Origin: Oscillospiraceae bacterium
GTDB lineage: Bacteria > Bacillota > Clostridia > Oscillospirales > CAG-272
DNA: 43,948 nucleotides
Reading direction: 5' to 3'
Assembly: GCA_015065135.1 (NCBI GenBank)
Contig: SVQY01000018.1
Span: 1-43,948, forward strand
The position numbers were made by a program, and so were the translations under genes. The notes beneath the pieces were generated by a model. That model was given only the letters and a program-made list of their open reading frames with translations. It was not told the DNA's origin and ran no database searches. This document shows, one piece after another, positions 1-8,429 of the stretch (positions within the stretch are counted from its first letter, which is position 1; the number at the start of each line of letters is the position of its first letter).

Positions 1-68
1 TTTTTTCGACGATTAAAGTTCCCTTCGCGCCTCACTTCCCAATCATCAAACAATATATTGTTTTCCAT
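1..68 (-). CDS. 5' end of an unidentified gene running off the left edge
   Basis: The minus strand has an ATG at 66-68 preceded by an AGAGGTG ribosome site about 7 bases upstream, and the frame stays open to base 1. The 22 visible codons begin MENNILFDDWEVRREGNF. This is too short to assign a family. No promoter is clear upstream. A 13-bp palindrome (TTTGTATTACAAA, 129-141) and a small GGGC/GCCC hairpin (148-158) lie in its upstream region. I rely only on the start codon, the ribosome site and the open frame. Confidence 0.5.
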   Translation of the reverse strand, partial: MENNILFDDWEVRREGNFNRRK

Positions 69-187
69 TTTTTAGCACCTCTCAATTCTGCAATATTGTT
101 TTTAACTCTGTTTATCGCCAGTTTCGCTTTTGTATTACAAAGGCACAGGGCAAAGCCCATACCCCTAAAGATGCACGAGCGTGTCCG

Positions 188-321
188 AAGGCTCCCTCCG
201 GGAGGGAGCTCCCGACGGAGTCGGGTGAGGGAGAGTGCGTTACAATGAGGTTATCACAAACCTAAAGTCGCGCAGGCTCCTTCCGTCACGCTACGCGTGC
301 CACCTCCCTCTCGGAGGGAGG
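188..321. repeat. Palindromic multi-hairpin intergenic element
   Basis: Four short hairpins stand in a row: GCTCCCTCC/GGAGGGAGC (191-209), CCCGAC/GTCGGG (211-225), CACGC/GCGTG (287-299) and CCTCCCTC/GAGGGAGG (303-321). The outer GGGAGG and CTCCC blocks are also complementary to each other, so the whole 134 bp can fold as one structure. Elements of this look are common as dispersed non-coding repeats in Clostridia; that is recall, not a search result. There is no open reading frame inside and no transposase nearby. Confidence 0.7.
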
Positions 322-386
322 TTTTTCGTTAGCTCCATTATAGCACAAATCGGCAGAGAAAACAACATCTCTGCCGAAATTCGTTT

Positions 387-455
387 GTAGGGGCGACCAT
401 TGGTCGCCCGTTTTGGTTTTGCGGTTGTTTGCGGGCGATCAATGATCGCCCCTAC
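387..455. repeat. GTAGGGGCG-type inverted repeat
   Basis: Arms at 387-410 and 432-455 are inverted copies matching at 22 of 24 positions, separated by 21 bases. Each arm contains its own smaller palindrome (GGCGACCATTGGTCGCC and its GATCATTGATC counterpart). A third copy of the arm tip, GTAGGGGCGG, lies at 533-542 inside the last codons of the MATE gene. This is a typical miniature dispersed repeat of Clostridia. It lies downstream of the MATE gene and could end its transcript, but no T-tract follows on that strand. Confidence 0.7.
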
Positions 456-525
456 GGTAAACATCCTTATGAGAAGGAGCCTAAAGGAGCCGTTTTTTGA
501 TACCGTATGGCGATTTTCGCGTTTT

Positions 526-1947
526 TTATGCTGTAGGGGCGGTGTCGCTCTTTTTTTCTTTGAGCTTTACGGCACAGTTGGCAAGCCACTTGCCGGTGAT
601 AAAGCGGAAGAAGAAAAGCACCGTGCGGAAGACCCAGTCCACCGTCATGGCCACCCAAACACCCATTACGCCCATATTGGCACCGGGGAAGGCGAACAGG
701 CCGAACACCGAGACGGTCTCCAAAGCCAGCACATAGCCCAACGCCACGCGGAAGGTCCACATAGAGAAGGTGGAGATGACCATAGAGAAGCGGACGTCAC
801 CTGCTGCGCGAAATGCAGGAGGCAGGCAGAAGGCCACCGGCCAGATGATCACCGAAACAAGGCTATGAAAGAGCAGCATCTGCCGGGCCAGCTCGGAGGA
901 GTCGCCGGAGAGACCGTAAAGTCCCAGCAGGGGCCTTACAAAAATACACATCAGCCCCACTACGATCAGGATCGCCGCGTAGGCGATGCCCAGCAGCGAC
1001 CAAGCATAGCGTTTGGCCTGCTTTTGCTCGCCTGCGCCGACGCAGCGCCCTACCACGGGCACCATCGTAGTCTGGATGGCGCCGCCGGTGGTGTATTGCA
1101 GGTTGGCGAGCGATAGCGCCGCGGCGTTGGCGGCGATGGCCACGGTGCCCAGCGACGAGACTAGACTGGAGGTCATCAGCCTGCCGAATTGGAACATCGT
1201 GTTCTCGATGCCGTTGGGTACCCCGATGCGCAAAATAGCCTTGATGATAGAGCCGTTCGGTCTGTAGTGAAAGAGTCGCTCCACGTGAATGTAGCGCTTT
1301 TTGCCGAGCACGATGAAGATCTTGATGATAGCGCCTACCATACGGGAAAACAGGGTGGCGATGGCGGCGCCTGCGGCGCCCAGATCGATGACGTAGATCA
1401 GCAGGGCATTGCCGCCGATGTTCAGCAGGTTCATCAGAAGTGAGATCTTCAGCGAGGTCATACTGTCGCCCTGGGCGCGAAGCGTGGCACCCACGCTGTT
1501 TTCAATGGCCAGGAAGGGGAAGGAAATGGCGATAAAAAAGAAGTAGGCGAGGGCACTGTGCATCACGCTTTCCTCCACCTCGCCAAAGAGCAGATGCAGG
1601 ATGGGCCTGCGGAGGATCAGCACGGCGGCCGAAATGATGGCGGCCGCAATGGTCGTAATGTACAGCATCTGCTTGGCGGCCTCACAGGCGTGCTCCCGAT
1701 CCTTCCTGCCCATGGCCTGCGCCAGCACCACGGAGCCGCCTGCGGTCAGCGCGGAAAAGAGGGTGACGAGAACGGTATCCAACGAATTCACCAAAGAAAC
1801 GCCTGCAAAGGCGGCTTCTCCCTTGTTGGAGACCATCATTGAGTCGACCATGCCGATGGCAATAGCCAGTAGATTCTGTAAAAACAGGGGCAAAACGATC
1901 TTGGCAATATCCTTGCGTGTAAATAAGGGGTTTTGGGAGGCTTCCAT
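526..1947 (-). CDS. MATE-family multidrug/cation efflux transporter
   Basis: This 473-residue membrane protein has the length and roughly twelve hydrophobic segments of the MATE family. These are secondary antiporters that use a Na+ or H+ gradient to expel cationic drugs or metabolites. The N-terminal half carries family-like stretches such as MVDSMMVSNKGEAAFAGVSL and a conserved Gln/Arg-rich loop (AQAMGRKDRE). The ATG at 1945-1947 has a GGAAA ribosome site. It is divergent from an AraC gene, with overlapping promoters between them, so that regulator is the likely controller. The last five codons and the stop lie on a GTAGGGGCGG repeat tip, so the C-terminal DTAPTA may be repeat-derived. The substrate is unknown. 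Confidence 0.9.
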   Translation of the reverse strand: MEASQNPLFTRKDIAKIVLPLFLQNLLAIAIGMVDSMMVSNKGEAAFAGVSLVNSLDTVLVTLFSALTAGGSVVLAQAMGRKDREHACEAAKQMLYITTIAAAIISAAVLILRRPILHLLFGEVEESVMHSALAYFFFIAISFPFLAIENSVGATLRAQGDSMTSLKISLLMNLLNIGGNALLIYVIDLGAAGAAIATLFSRMVGAIIKIFIVLGKKRYIHVERLFHYRPNGSIIKAILRIGVPNGIENTMFQFGRLMTSSLVSSLGTVAIAANAAALSLANLQYTTGGAIQTTMVPVVGRCVGAGEQKQAKRYAWSLLGIAYAAILIVVGLMCIFVRPLLGLYGLSGDSSELARQMLLFHSLVSVIIWPVAFCLPPAFRAAGDVRFSMVISTFSMWTFRVALGYVLALETVSVFGLFAFPGANMGVMGVWVAMTVDWVFRTVLFFFRFITGKWLANCAVKLKEKKSDTAPTA

Positions 1948-1980
1948 AGCGTTTCCTTTCGCGCAAATTCGGCAGAGCTC

Positions 1981-2009
1981 TTGACTTTCGGCTCACACTA
2001 CTTTATAAT
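1981..2009 (+). promoter_or_regulatory. Sigma-A promoter of the AraC gene at 2078
   Basis: TTGACT (1981-1986), a 17-bp spacer and TATAAT (2004-2009). A second TATAAT lies at 2013-2018. The predicted start is near 2016. Confidence 0.75.
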
Positions 2010-2013
2010 GAGT

Positions 2014-2044
2014 ATAATACATTTTTTTGGCAAGTTCTTGTCAA
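2014..2044 (-). promoter_or_regulatory. Possible promoter of the MATE gene
   Basis: On the minus strand TTGACA (2044-2039) is followed after 19 bp by TATTAT (2019-2014). The spacer is longer than in the other promoters here. It overlaps the divergent AraC promoter, so a regulator bound here could affect both genes. Confidence 0.4.
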
Positions 2045-2077
2045 AAAGCACCTAAATTGTGCCATTTTGGGGGATTT

Positions 2078-2869
2078 ATGCAAGCGACATTCCATATCAA
2101 GCGCGAGAGCATCCGGCATTTTCATATGGAGCGGTATCAAAGGCTGGGTGGCGCCTTTCATTTTCATTCGCATATCGAGCTATTACTGCTGCATCGGGGT
2201 GAGGTCGAGGTGTGCATCAACGAGGCACGCATCCCCCTGCGCGAAAACGAGCTGGCGATGGTGACCAGCTATGAGGCGCACAAATTTCTTTCGCTCACCG
2301 ACAATGTGGATTGCACCATTCTGTTCATTCCCGCCTTTCTTTGCCCGGATTTCGTAGAGGCGCTGCGAAACAAGACCAGTCGGTTTCCGGTAGTGCGTGA
2401 TGCCACGGCGATGGAGCGGATCAGGGGTGCTGCCGCGGAGCTTGCCCGCGAGGGTCTGAATGCCATTGAGCAGATAGGCTATATCCATGTGATCCTCGGT
2501 ACCGTGCTTGGTCAGATCGGTCTGGAGGAGCGCGTTGCGCCCCCGGAGACCGAGCTGCCGGATCGGCTACTTTTTTATATCAACGAGCATTACAAAGAGG
2601 ACATCTCGGCCGAGAGCATTGCACAGGCGATGGGGTATAGCCGCAATCACCTTTCCAAATCCTTTCGTGCCAGCCTGCACGTGGGGCTTGGTCGCTATAT
2701 CAATACGGTGCGACTGAAGAATGCCGTGATGCTGATGCGGGAAAATAAGGGGAGCATTACCGATTGTGCGCTGGAGAGCGGGTTTTCCTCGCTGCGCACC
2801 TTTTATCGGGTGTTTGCCGAGGAATTCGGATGCTCGCCACGGGAGTATCTGAAACGGGAATGCTTTTGA
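2078..2869 (+). CDS. AraC-family transcriptional regulator
   Basis: A 263-residue regulator. The N-terminal cupin-like sensor begins with a His-rich strand (FHFHSHIELLLLHRG), and the C-terminal part has two helix-turn-helix motifs. The second ends in the family signature (DCALESGFSSLRTFYRVFAEEFGCSPREY). I chose the ATG at 2078, which follows GGGGGA closely, rather than an upstream in-frame TTG at 2027 that has no ribosome site. The divergent MATE gene is the probable target. The effector is unknown. Confidence 0.85.
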   Translation: MQATFHIKRESIRHFHMERYQRLGGAFHFHSHIELLLLHRGEVEVCINEARIPLRENELAMVTSYEAHKFLSLTDNVDCTILFIPAFLCPDFVEALRNKTSRFPVVRDATAMERIRGAAAELAREGLNAIEQIGYIHVILGTVLGQIGLEERVAPPETELPDRLLFYINEHYKEDISAESIAQAMGYSRNHLSKSFRASLHVGLGRYINTVRLKNAVMLMRENKGSITDCALESGFSSLRTFYRVFAEEFGCSPREYLKRECF

Positions 2870-2885
2870 AAATGCGTGAAATTTT

Positions 2886-2904
2886 GCACACGTGTGCGTT
2901 TTTT
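2886..2904 (+). terminator. Possible terminator or operator palindrome after the AraC gene
   Basis: A perfect 12-bp palindrome (GCACACGTGTGC, 2886-2897) is followed by G and six T. It could be a short-stem terminator for the AraC gene, or a binding site upstream of the XRE gene. Confidence 0.4.
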
Positions 2905-2956
2905 GATGACAAAATGGGAACTCTACGGTGCGTGGGTGGATTTTTTGATCCGTATT

Positions 2957-2965
2957 TGCTACACT
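2957..2965 (+). promoter_or_regulatory. Extended -10 promoter of the XRE gene
   Basis: TGCTACACT at 2957-2965 fits an extended -10 element (TGn plus TACACT), about 18 bp before the start codon. No good -35 is visible. Confidence 0.45.
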
Positions 2966-2982
2966 GATATCGAGGAAAGGCG

Positions 2983-3618
2983 GTGACCCGGATGGATCAG
3001 GTCAAAACAGGAAGATTCATTGCCGAGCGGCGGCGTGCGTTGGGGCTTACCCAGCGCGAGCTTGCAGAAAAGCTTGGCGTCAGTGACAAAACAGTTTCGA
3101 AGTGGGAATGCGGAAACGGACTTCCGGAGGTCTCGTTGATGCTGCCCCTTTGCGAACTGCTTTCGATCAATGTGAATGAGCTTCTGACCGGAGAAACACT
3201 GGACGACGCCTCCTACAAAGCACATGCGGAGGAGAATATGATGAAGCTGATCGATGAAAGAAAAGAAAACAAGCGCAAGCTGATATTGGAGGTTGTGGTG
3301 ATATTCATCACCCTGCTGGCAGGCTGCGCGCTGGTCATGGTGTCGGGGCTTGCCGCCATCGAGACCTGGGTACGTATCACGCTGATCGTGATCGCCGTGG
3401 TGGTGATCGCGGGTGGTATTGGTGTGGCCGCGGCCCTGGAAATGACCGCGGGCTATTTTGAATGCAAAGCGTGCGGCGAGTATTTTGTGCCCACCAAGAC
3501 CGCTTATATCATGGGCGCGCACACCGTTATGCGCAGGCATCTGAAATGTCCCCATTGCGGCAAGCGCACCTGGGCAAGGCGGCGCCTTGCCCCCAAGGAA
3601 GAAAGCACCGAGGAATAA
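2983..3618 (+). CDS. XRE-family regulator with membrane anchor and C-terminal zinc ribbon
   Basis: Of 211 residues, about 5-60 form a Cro/C1-type helix-turn-helix (GLTQRELAEKLGVSDKTVSKWE). Two hydrophobic segments follow (about 105-125 and 132-152). The tail is a CxxC...CxxC zinc ribbon (CKACGEYF and LKCPHCGKRTW). The protein is predicted to sit in the membrane with the DNA-binding domain in the cytoplasm. The start is either GTG 2983, spaced well from GAGGA, or ATG 2992, which gives MDQVKTGRF; I cannot decide between them. It has its own promoter and shares a bidirectional terminator with ppa. The target is unknown; regulators of this build often control nearby membrane or stress functions. 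Confidence 0.8.
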   Translation: MTRMDQVKTGRFIAERRRALGLTQRELAEKLGVSDKTVSKWECGNGLPEVSLMLPLCELLSINVNELLTGETLDDASYKAHAEENMMKLIDERKENKRKLILEVVVIFITLLAGCALVMVSGLAAIETWVRITLIVIAVVVIAGGIGVAAALEMTAGYFECKACGEYFVPTKTAYIMGAHTVMRRHLKCPHCGKRTWARRRLAPKEESTEE

Positions 3619-3619
3619 C

Positions 3620-3658
3620 AAAAAAGTGCCGAAACGGTATCCGTTTCGGCACTTTTTT
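3620..3658. terminator. Bidirectional terminator between the XRE gene and ppa
   Basis: An 18-bp perfect stem (arms 3620-3637 and 3641-3658) with loop TAT has A6 on one side and T6 on the other, so it can end transcripts from both directions. The stem contains the GCCGAAACGGTAT motif that recurs elsewhere in this window. Confidence 0.95.
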
Positions 3659-3662
3659 GTTT

Positions 3663-4196
3663 TTAACCGCGGCAGAATTTCTCTACGTAGCCGTCAATGG
3701 CATCGCGCACGATCTTTTCTGCCTCCTCGCGGCTGTACAGCTCCTTGATGTCGGTCTGCTTGTTCTCCAGCTGCTTGTAGACCTTGAAGAAGTGCATGAT
3801 CTCGTCAAAGATGTGGGAGGGCAGCTCGTCGATCGAGCGGTAGCCGTTGTAGTTGGGGTCGGTGAAGGGAACGGCGATGATCTTGTCATCGATATGTCCG
3901 TCGTCCAGCATACGCATGACGCCGATGGGGTAAACGCGTACAAGGGTCAGGGGCTGGATCGGCTCGTTGCAAAGCACAAGCACGTCCAGAGGGTCGCCGT
4001 CATCGGCAAAGGTGCGGGGAATGAAGCCGTAGCTTGCGGGGTAGTGGGTAGAGGTGTAGAGCACGCGATCCAGGCGCAAAAGGCCGGTGTGCTTATCCAG
4101 CTCGTACTTGCAGCGGCTGCCCTTGGAGATCTCAATAACGGCAGAAAAATCGGTAGGGGTGATTTCCTTCGGGTTCATATCATGCCAGATATTCAT
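3663..4196 (-). CDS. ppa: Inorganic pyrophosphatase, family I
   Basis: This 177-residue cytosolic enzyme splits pyrophosphate to two phosphates and so drives biosynthetic reactions. It has the family I length and the Asp-rich metal-binding signature DDGDPLDVLVL. KGSRCKYELDK and YPASYGFIPRT are also typical of the family. The ATG at 4196 has a GGGAGG site 7 bases upstream. It lies 13 bp after obgE and is the last gene of the operon that starts at 8210, before the terminator at 3620-3658. Confidence 0.95.
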   Translation of the reverse strand: MNIWHDMNPKEITPTDFSAVIEISKGSRCKYELDKHTGLLRLDRVLYTSTHYPASYGFIPRTFADDGDPLDVLVLCNEPIQPLTLVRVYPIGVMRMLDDGHIDDKIIAVPFTDPNYNGYRSIDELPSHIFDEIMHFFKVYKQLENKQTDIKELYSREEAEKIVRDAIDGYVEKFCRG

Positions 4197-4209
4197 AATT
4201 TGCCTCCCT

Positions 4210-5502
4210 TTATTTTACAAATTCAAATTCAAAGTCGTAGATGTGTACGGTATGGCCGTCGGTGCAGCCCTTTTCCTCCAGCAACTTGATGATGCCGCGA
4301 CGGATCAGCGTTTTTTCAAAGTATGCAAGCGATTCGTAGTCGGTAAAGTTGATGCTTTCCACCAGCTCGGTGAGCCATTTGCCCTCCACGTAAAAGTCGT
4401 TGTTCACGCGGCGGACGGTGACCTCATTCTCGTCTGCCTCCTCGATCTCCTCCTCAAGCGAGAGCTCGCTTTCGAATACCGTTACGGGGGGTAATGCTGC
4501 CAGACGCTTGGAAACACGCTGCACCAGCTCGTCCAGATTTTTGCCGGTGGCGGCAGAAACGTAGATCAGCTCCCAGCCGTTTTCCGCTACAAATTTCTCA
4601 AAGGCCTTGACGTCCACCAGCTCCTCGTCCAGCGCATCGCACTTATTGGCAACGACTATCTGGGGCAGGGCAGCCAGCTTCTCGCTGTAGCGGGAAAGCT
4701 CCGCGTTGATCTTGCGGATGTCGTCCACGGGGTCACGGTACTCCTCGCAGGAGATGTCCACCACGTGCAAGAGCAGTCGGCAGCGCTCGATATGCCGCAG
4801 GAAGGCGTGACCAAGGCCTGCGCCATCGGCAGCGCCCTCAATAAGGCCCGGAATATCGGCGGCTACAAAGCCGGCCTCACCTTTGGTCCGAACCACGCCG
4901 AGATTGGGGGAAAGGGTGGTGAAGTGATAGGCGGCGATCTTGGGTCTCGCCGAGCTGATACGGGAAAGGATAGAGGACTTGCCAACGCTGGGCATACCGA
5001 TGAGGCCTACGTCGGCCAGCATCTTCAGCTCCAGCACAAGCTCGCGCTCCTCACCGGCGGTGCCGGACTTGGCGAACATGGGGAGCTGTCTTGTGGGGGT
5101 GGCAAAGCGACGGTTGCCCCAGCCGCCTCTGCCGCCGCGGCAGCAGATGAAGGGCTCCTCGTCCGACATATCCTTGATGATCTTGCCGGTCTCGGCATCT
5201 CGGATCAAGGTGCCTAACGGTACGAGAATTTCCACATTTTCGCCGTTTGCGCCGTGGAATTTTTCGCCCTTGCCGTCACCGCCGTTCTTGGCGATGAACT
5301 TGCGGTGATCGCGGAAGAAAAGCAGGGTGGTGGCGCCGGGGTCTACACGGAACACCACGTTGCCGCCCTTGCCGCCGTCACCGCCGGAGGGGCCGCCGCG
5401 CGCTACGTATTTCTCTCTGTGAAAGGCAACGGCGCCATTGCCGCCATTGCCGGCCTTTACGTAGATCTTGACCTTGTCAATGATCCGTTCCGCATCACGC
5501 AT
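4210..5502 (-). CDS. obgE: GTPase ObgE/CgtA
   Basis: This 430-residue GTPase is needed for late 50S ribosome assembly and stress signalling. It has the glycine-rich Obg fold (residues 1-160, with GGPSGGDGGKGGNV), the P-loop GMPSVGKS (169-176), switch residues around DIPGLIEGAADGAGLGH, the NKCD guanine-recognition motif and a C-terminal OCT domain (about 350-430). The start ATG overlaps the end of der by 8 bases (ATGCGTGA), which suggests translational coupling. All key GTPase residues are present. Confidence 0.97.
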   Translation of the reverse strand: MRDAERIIDKVKIYVKAGNGGNGAVAFHREKYVARGGPSGGDGGKGGNVVFRVDPGATTLLFFRDHRKFIAKNGGDGKGEKFHGANGENVEILVPLGTLIRDAETGKIIKDMSDEEPFICCRGGRGGWGNRRFATPTRQLPMFAKSGTAGEERELVLELKMLADVGLIGMPSVGKSSILSRISSARPKIAAYHFTTLSPNLGVVRTKGEAGFVAADIPGLIEGAADGAGLGHAFLRHIERCRLLLHVVDISCEEYRDPVDDIRKINAELSRYSEKLAALPQIVVANKCDALDEELVDVKAFEKFVAENGWELIYVSAATGKNLDELVQRVSKRLAALPPVTVFESELSLEEEIEEADENEVTVRRVNNDFYVEGKWLTELVESINFTDYESLAYFEKTLIRRGIIKLLEEKGCTDGHTVHIYDFEFEFVK

Positions 5503-6832
5503 GAGGCGCCTCCTCTCCGCGCTCGCGCACGATCAGCTTGATCGGCGTGCCTTTGAAGCCAAAGGTTTCGCGCAGGCAGTTTTCCAGATACCGTTGATAG
5601 GAAAAATGGAACAGCGGCGCGCTGTTGCAGAAGATCACAAAGGTGGGGGGCGCAACGCTGATCTGGGTCATATAGTAGATCTTCAGACGGCGACCCTTGT
5701 CAGAGGGGGGCTGCACCCTTGTGGTGGCATCGCCCAGCACGTCGTTGAGCATACCGGTGGAGATACGGGTATTCGCTTGATTGTGCACGTAGCAGATATG
5801 CTCGAAGATATTGGTCACGCGCTGACCTGTTTTGGCGGAGACAAAAAGCAGGGGGGCGTATTGCATATAGCCCAGCGCCTCATAGACCTGCTTGGTGAAC
5901 TGGTTGGTGGTGCTGTTGTCCTTTTCGATGCTGTCCCACTTGTTGACCAGAATGATGCAGGCCTTGCCCGCCTCGTGGGCGATGCCGGCGATCTTCTCGT
6001 CCTGCTCGGTCACGCCCTCGTTGGCATCTACCATAATGAGGCAGACGTCGGCGCGCTCCACCGCCATATGGGCGCGCAGCACGCTGTATTTTTCGATCTT
6101 GTCGCTGACCTTGGATTGACGACGGATGCCCGCGGTGTCAATGAAGGTGAATTTGCCGAACTCGTTCTCGACCACGGTGTCCACCGCATCTCTGGTGGTG
6201 CCCGCAATGTCCGATACGATCAGGCGGTTGCTGCCCACAAGGCGGTTGATCATCGAGGATTTGCCCGCGTTGGGCTTGCCGATGACGGCGACCTTGATGC
6301 TGTCGTCCTCCTCGTCCTCCTCCCATTCGGCAGGCAGGGCATCCATTACCGCATCCAACACATCACCGGTACCGGTGCCGTGGATGGAGGAGACGGCGAT
6401 GGGCTCGGTCTCAAAGCCAAGCTCATAAAATTCGTAAAACTCGTAGGGCAGGTGGCCTACGCTATCGCACTTATTGATGGCGGGCACGATCGGTTTACCG
6501 CTTTTCTTCAGCATGATCGCCACGTCACGGTCGGCGGCGGTGAGGCCGGTGCGCACGTCGCACAGGAAGATGATCACGTCCGCACTCTCTACCGCAAGCT
6601 CGGCCTGCAGCTTCATCTGCGAGAGGATCACATCGTCGGTCTTGGGCTCGATACCGCCGGTATCGATCAGCGTCAGCTTGCGGCCGCGCCATTCGGTCTC
6701 GCCGTAAATACGGTCTCGTGTCACACCGGGGGTGTCCTCTACGATGGAACGGCGCTCACCGATCAATTTATTAAAAAACGTGCTTTTGCCCACGTTGGGG
6801 CGGCCCACGACGGCCACAACAGGTTTTGCCAT
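5495..6832 (-). CDS. der: Ribosome-assembly GTPase Der (EngA)
   Basis: Two tandem GTPase domains (P-loops GRPNVGKS near residue 9 and GKPNAGKS near 180, each with its own NKCD or NKWD motif) and a C-terminal KH-like domain identify Der, which matures the 50S subunit. The length of 445 residues is normal. I chose the ATG at 6832 (MAKPVVAVV) because a GAGG site lies 8 bases upstream; an in-frame GTG three codons earlier touches that site. The gene is 52 bp downstream of the DUF512 gene and overlaps obgE. Confidence 0.97.
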   Translation of the reverse strand: MAKPVVAVVGRPNVGKSTFFNKLIGERRSIVEDTPGVTRDRIYGETEWRGRKLTLIDTGGIEPKTDDVILSQMKLQAELAVESADVIIFLCDVRTGLTAADRDVAIMLKKSGKPIVPAINKCDSVGHLPYEFYEFYELGFETEPIAVSSIHGTGTGDVLDAVMDALPAEWEEDEEDDSIKVAVIGKPNAGKSSMINRLVGSNRLIVSDIAGTTRDAVDTVVENEFGKFTFIDTAGIRRQSKVSDKIEKYSVLRAHMAVERADVCLIMVDANEGVTEQDEKIAGIAHEAGKACIILVNKWDSIEKDNSTTNQFTKQVYEALGYMQYAPLLFVSAKTGQRVTNIFEHICYVHNQANTRISTGMLNDVLGDATTRVQPPSDKGRRLKIYYMTQISVAPPTFVIFCNSAPLFHFSYQRYLENCLRETFGFKGTPIKLIVRERGEEAPHA

Positions 6833-6884
6833 TGTCAACACCTCGTTTCTATAGCAAAGGGGGATTCACTTACACGGATAGTCG

Positions 6885-8210
6885 TCAGAAGGGGCATTCC
6901 ACACCAAGCATAGCGGCCAGCAGCTCGGCACCGTCACCGCGCACGGCGCGGATCGGCACCTGCAGGCGGCGGGAGAGCTCCTCGGGGGTCATGCCGCAAA
7001 GGAACAGATCGCCCTCGGCGCGCAGCATCGTGGCGGGAACCAGCAGCTCGTCGCCAAGCGTTTTGCCTGCGAGCTGCACGGCAACATCGTGACCGGTCAG
7101 CAGACCTGCCACGGTGATCTCAGGACCGAAAAATTCGTTTTCGATCGCAAAAACCTGTACCGTTATGCCATTTACGCGTTTTTGCAGTGCGTTTGCCAGC
7201 AGTCGCATAGTGGGCGCGGCGGCCTTGCCGGTGGCGATGGAGATCACGCGGTCTTGGATGCCTTGCTCCGGGAGATAGTCCTCCAGAAACTCCAGCTCGC
7301 GACCGAATTCGGCCATCAGAGAGCGCAGCATGCCCACGCCGTTCTCGATCTGCTCGTAGTCGCCGTAATGCGCCTCCTCGGGCAAGGGAAGCTCGCCCTT
7401 GAGGTAAAGCTCGTCGGCGCAGCAGAAGATGCGGTTGCCGAGCTCACGCTCGCACTCGTCTCCGAAGGCGTTGACCTGCGCGATCACCGCGCGGCATTCC
7501 TCGGGGGTAAAGGGCTCCAGCGGATACAGCCCCTCGCGGTAGCGGGTCAGCCCCGCGGGAACGATCGAGACGCTGCTCACGGCAGGGTGGAGCCTTGCAA
7601 GATCGCGCATCGAGCGCGCCAGCTCCTCGCCGTCGTTGATGCCGCGGCAGAGCACGATCTGGCCACAGATACGGATGCCCGCATCTGCCAGCCTTTGCAG
7701 ATAACCCAGCACCTCACCTGCCCGCTTGTTCTTCATCATTTCGCAGCGCAGCACGGGGTTGGTGGTATGCACTGACACGTTGACCGGAGAAATGTGCATC
7801 TTGATGATGCGGTCAATGTCAGCATCCTTCATGTTGGTCAGGGTCACATAGTTGCCGTGGAGAAAGGAGAGACGCGCATCGTCATCCTTGAAATAGAGGG
7901 TGGAGCGCAGCCCCTTCGGCAGTTGGTCGATAAAACAGAAGATGCAGCGGTTGGCGCAGCATTGCTTTTTGTCCATCAGCGGCGTTTCAAACTCCAGACC
8001 GATGTCGTCATAGGTGTCCTTGCGGATGGTGACCTCAAAGGGCGCCTCTGCGCGCAGCAGCGAAAGGGTGACGCGATCCTCGGCAAGATAGAAGCGATAG
8101 TCCAGAACGTCGGTGATGGCATTGCCGTTGATGGATACCAGCGTGTCGCCTGCCAGAATGCCGGCCTTGGCAGCGCGTCCGTTTTTGTCAATATCGGTGA
8201 TGAGAACCAT
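6885..8210 (-). CDS. DUF512-family radical SAM protein with N-terminal PDZ domain
   Basis: In 441 residues there is an N-terminal PDZ-like domain (about 1-70; GRAAKAGILAGDTLVSINGN), then a radical-SAM part with the cluster motif CANRCIFC near residue 85, then a DUF512 C-terminal half. The family is widespread in Clostridia, usually next to der, and its reaction is unknown. The context here (first gene before der and obgE) fits a link to translation or ribosome biogenesis, but that is inference. The ATG at 8210 has an AAAGGAGAGG site. A consensus promoter lies at 8255-8283. Confidence 0.9.
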   Translation of the reverse strand: MVLITDIDKNGRAAKAGILAGDTLVSINGNAITDVLDYRFYLAEDRVTLSLLRAEAPFEVTIRKDTYDDIGLEFETPLMDKKQCCANRCIFCFIDQLPKGLRSTLYFKDDDARLSFLHGNYVTLTNMKDADIDRIIKMHISPVNVSVHTTNPVLRCEMMKNKRAGEVLGYLQRLADAGIRICGQIVLCRGINDGEELARSMRDLARLHPAVSSVSIVPAGLTRYREGLYPLEPFTPEECRAVIAQVNAFGDECERELGNRIFCCADELYLKGELPLPEEAHYGDYEQIENGVGMLRSLMAEFGRELEFLEDYLPEQGIQDRVISIATGKAAAPTMRLLANALQKRVNGITVQVFAIENEFFGPEITVAGLLTGHDVAVQLAGKTLGDELLVPATMLRAEGDLFLCGMTPEELSRRLQVPIRAVRGDGAELLAAMLGVECPF

Positions 8211-8254
8211 ACGCCCTCTCCTTTCTGTGCATACTTATCCATTATATCTTTGTT

Positions 8255-8283
8255 ATTATATCATAAAAATGCGGATTTGTCAA
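8255..8283 (-). promoter_or_regulatory. Consensus promoter of the DUF512-der-obgE-ppa operon
   Basis: On the minus strand TTGACA (8283-8278), a 17-bp spacer and TATAAT (8260-8255) form a full consensus sigma-A promoter, with TGn before the -10. Confidence 0.9.
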
Positions 8284-8396
8284 AGGATATTATTCCGCCG
8301 TGCGGCAAAAATTCAAAAAGCCCCCGAACGTGTCGCAAAAACGGCACTTTTTGAGGTGCTTTTTGCCGGAAAAGGTGTGGAAGCGTGCAAGATCGC

Positions 8397-8425
8397 TTGA
8401 CATTGGGTGACAAAAGTGCTATAAT
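8397..8425 (+). promoter_or_regulatory. Consensus extended -10 promoter of the CNNM-CNNM-DtxR operon
   Basis: TTGACA (8397-8402), a 17-bp spacer and TATAAT (8420-8425), with TGC just before the -10. The predicted start is near 8432, inside the palindrome described next. Confidence 0.9.
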
Positions 8426-8429
8426 ATCA

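Noticed and set aside
400-1116. 238-codon plus-strand frame over the MATE 3' half
   Set aside because: Antisense to a clear MATE gene, with no family look and no ribosome site.
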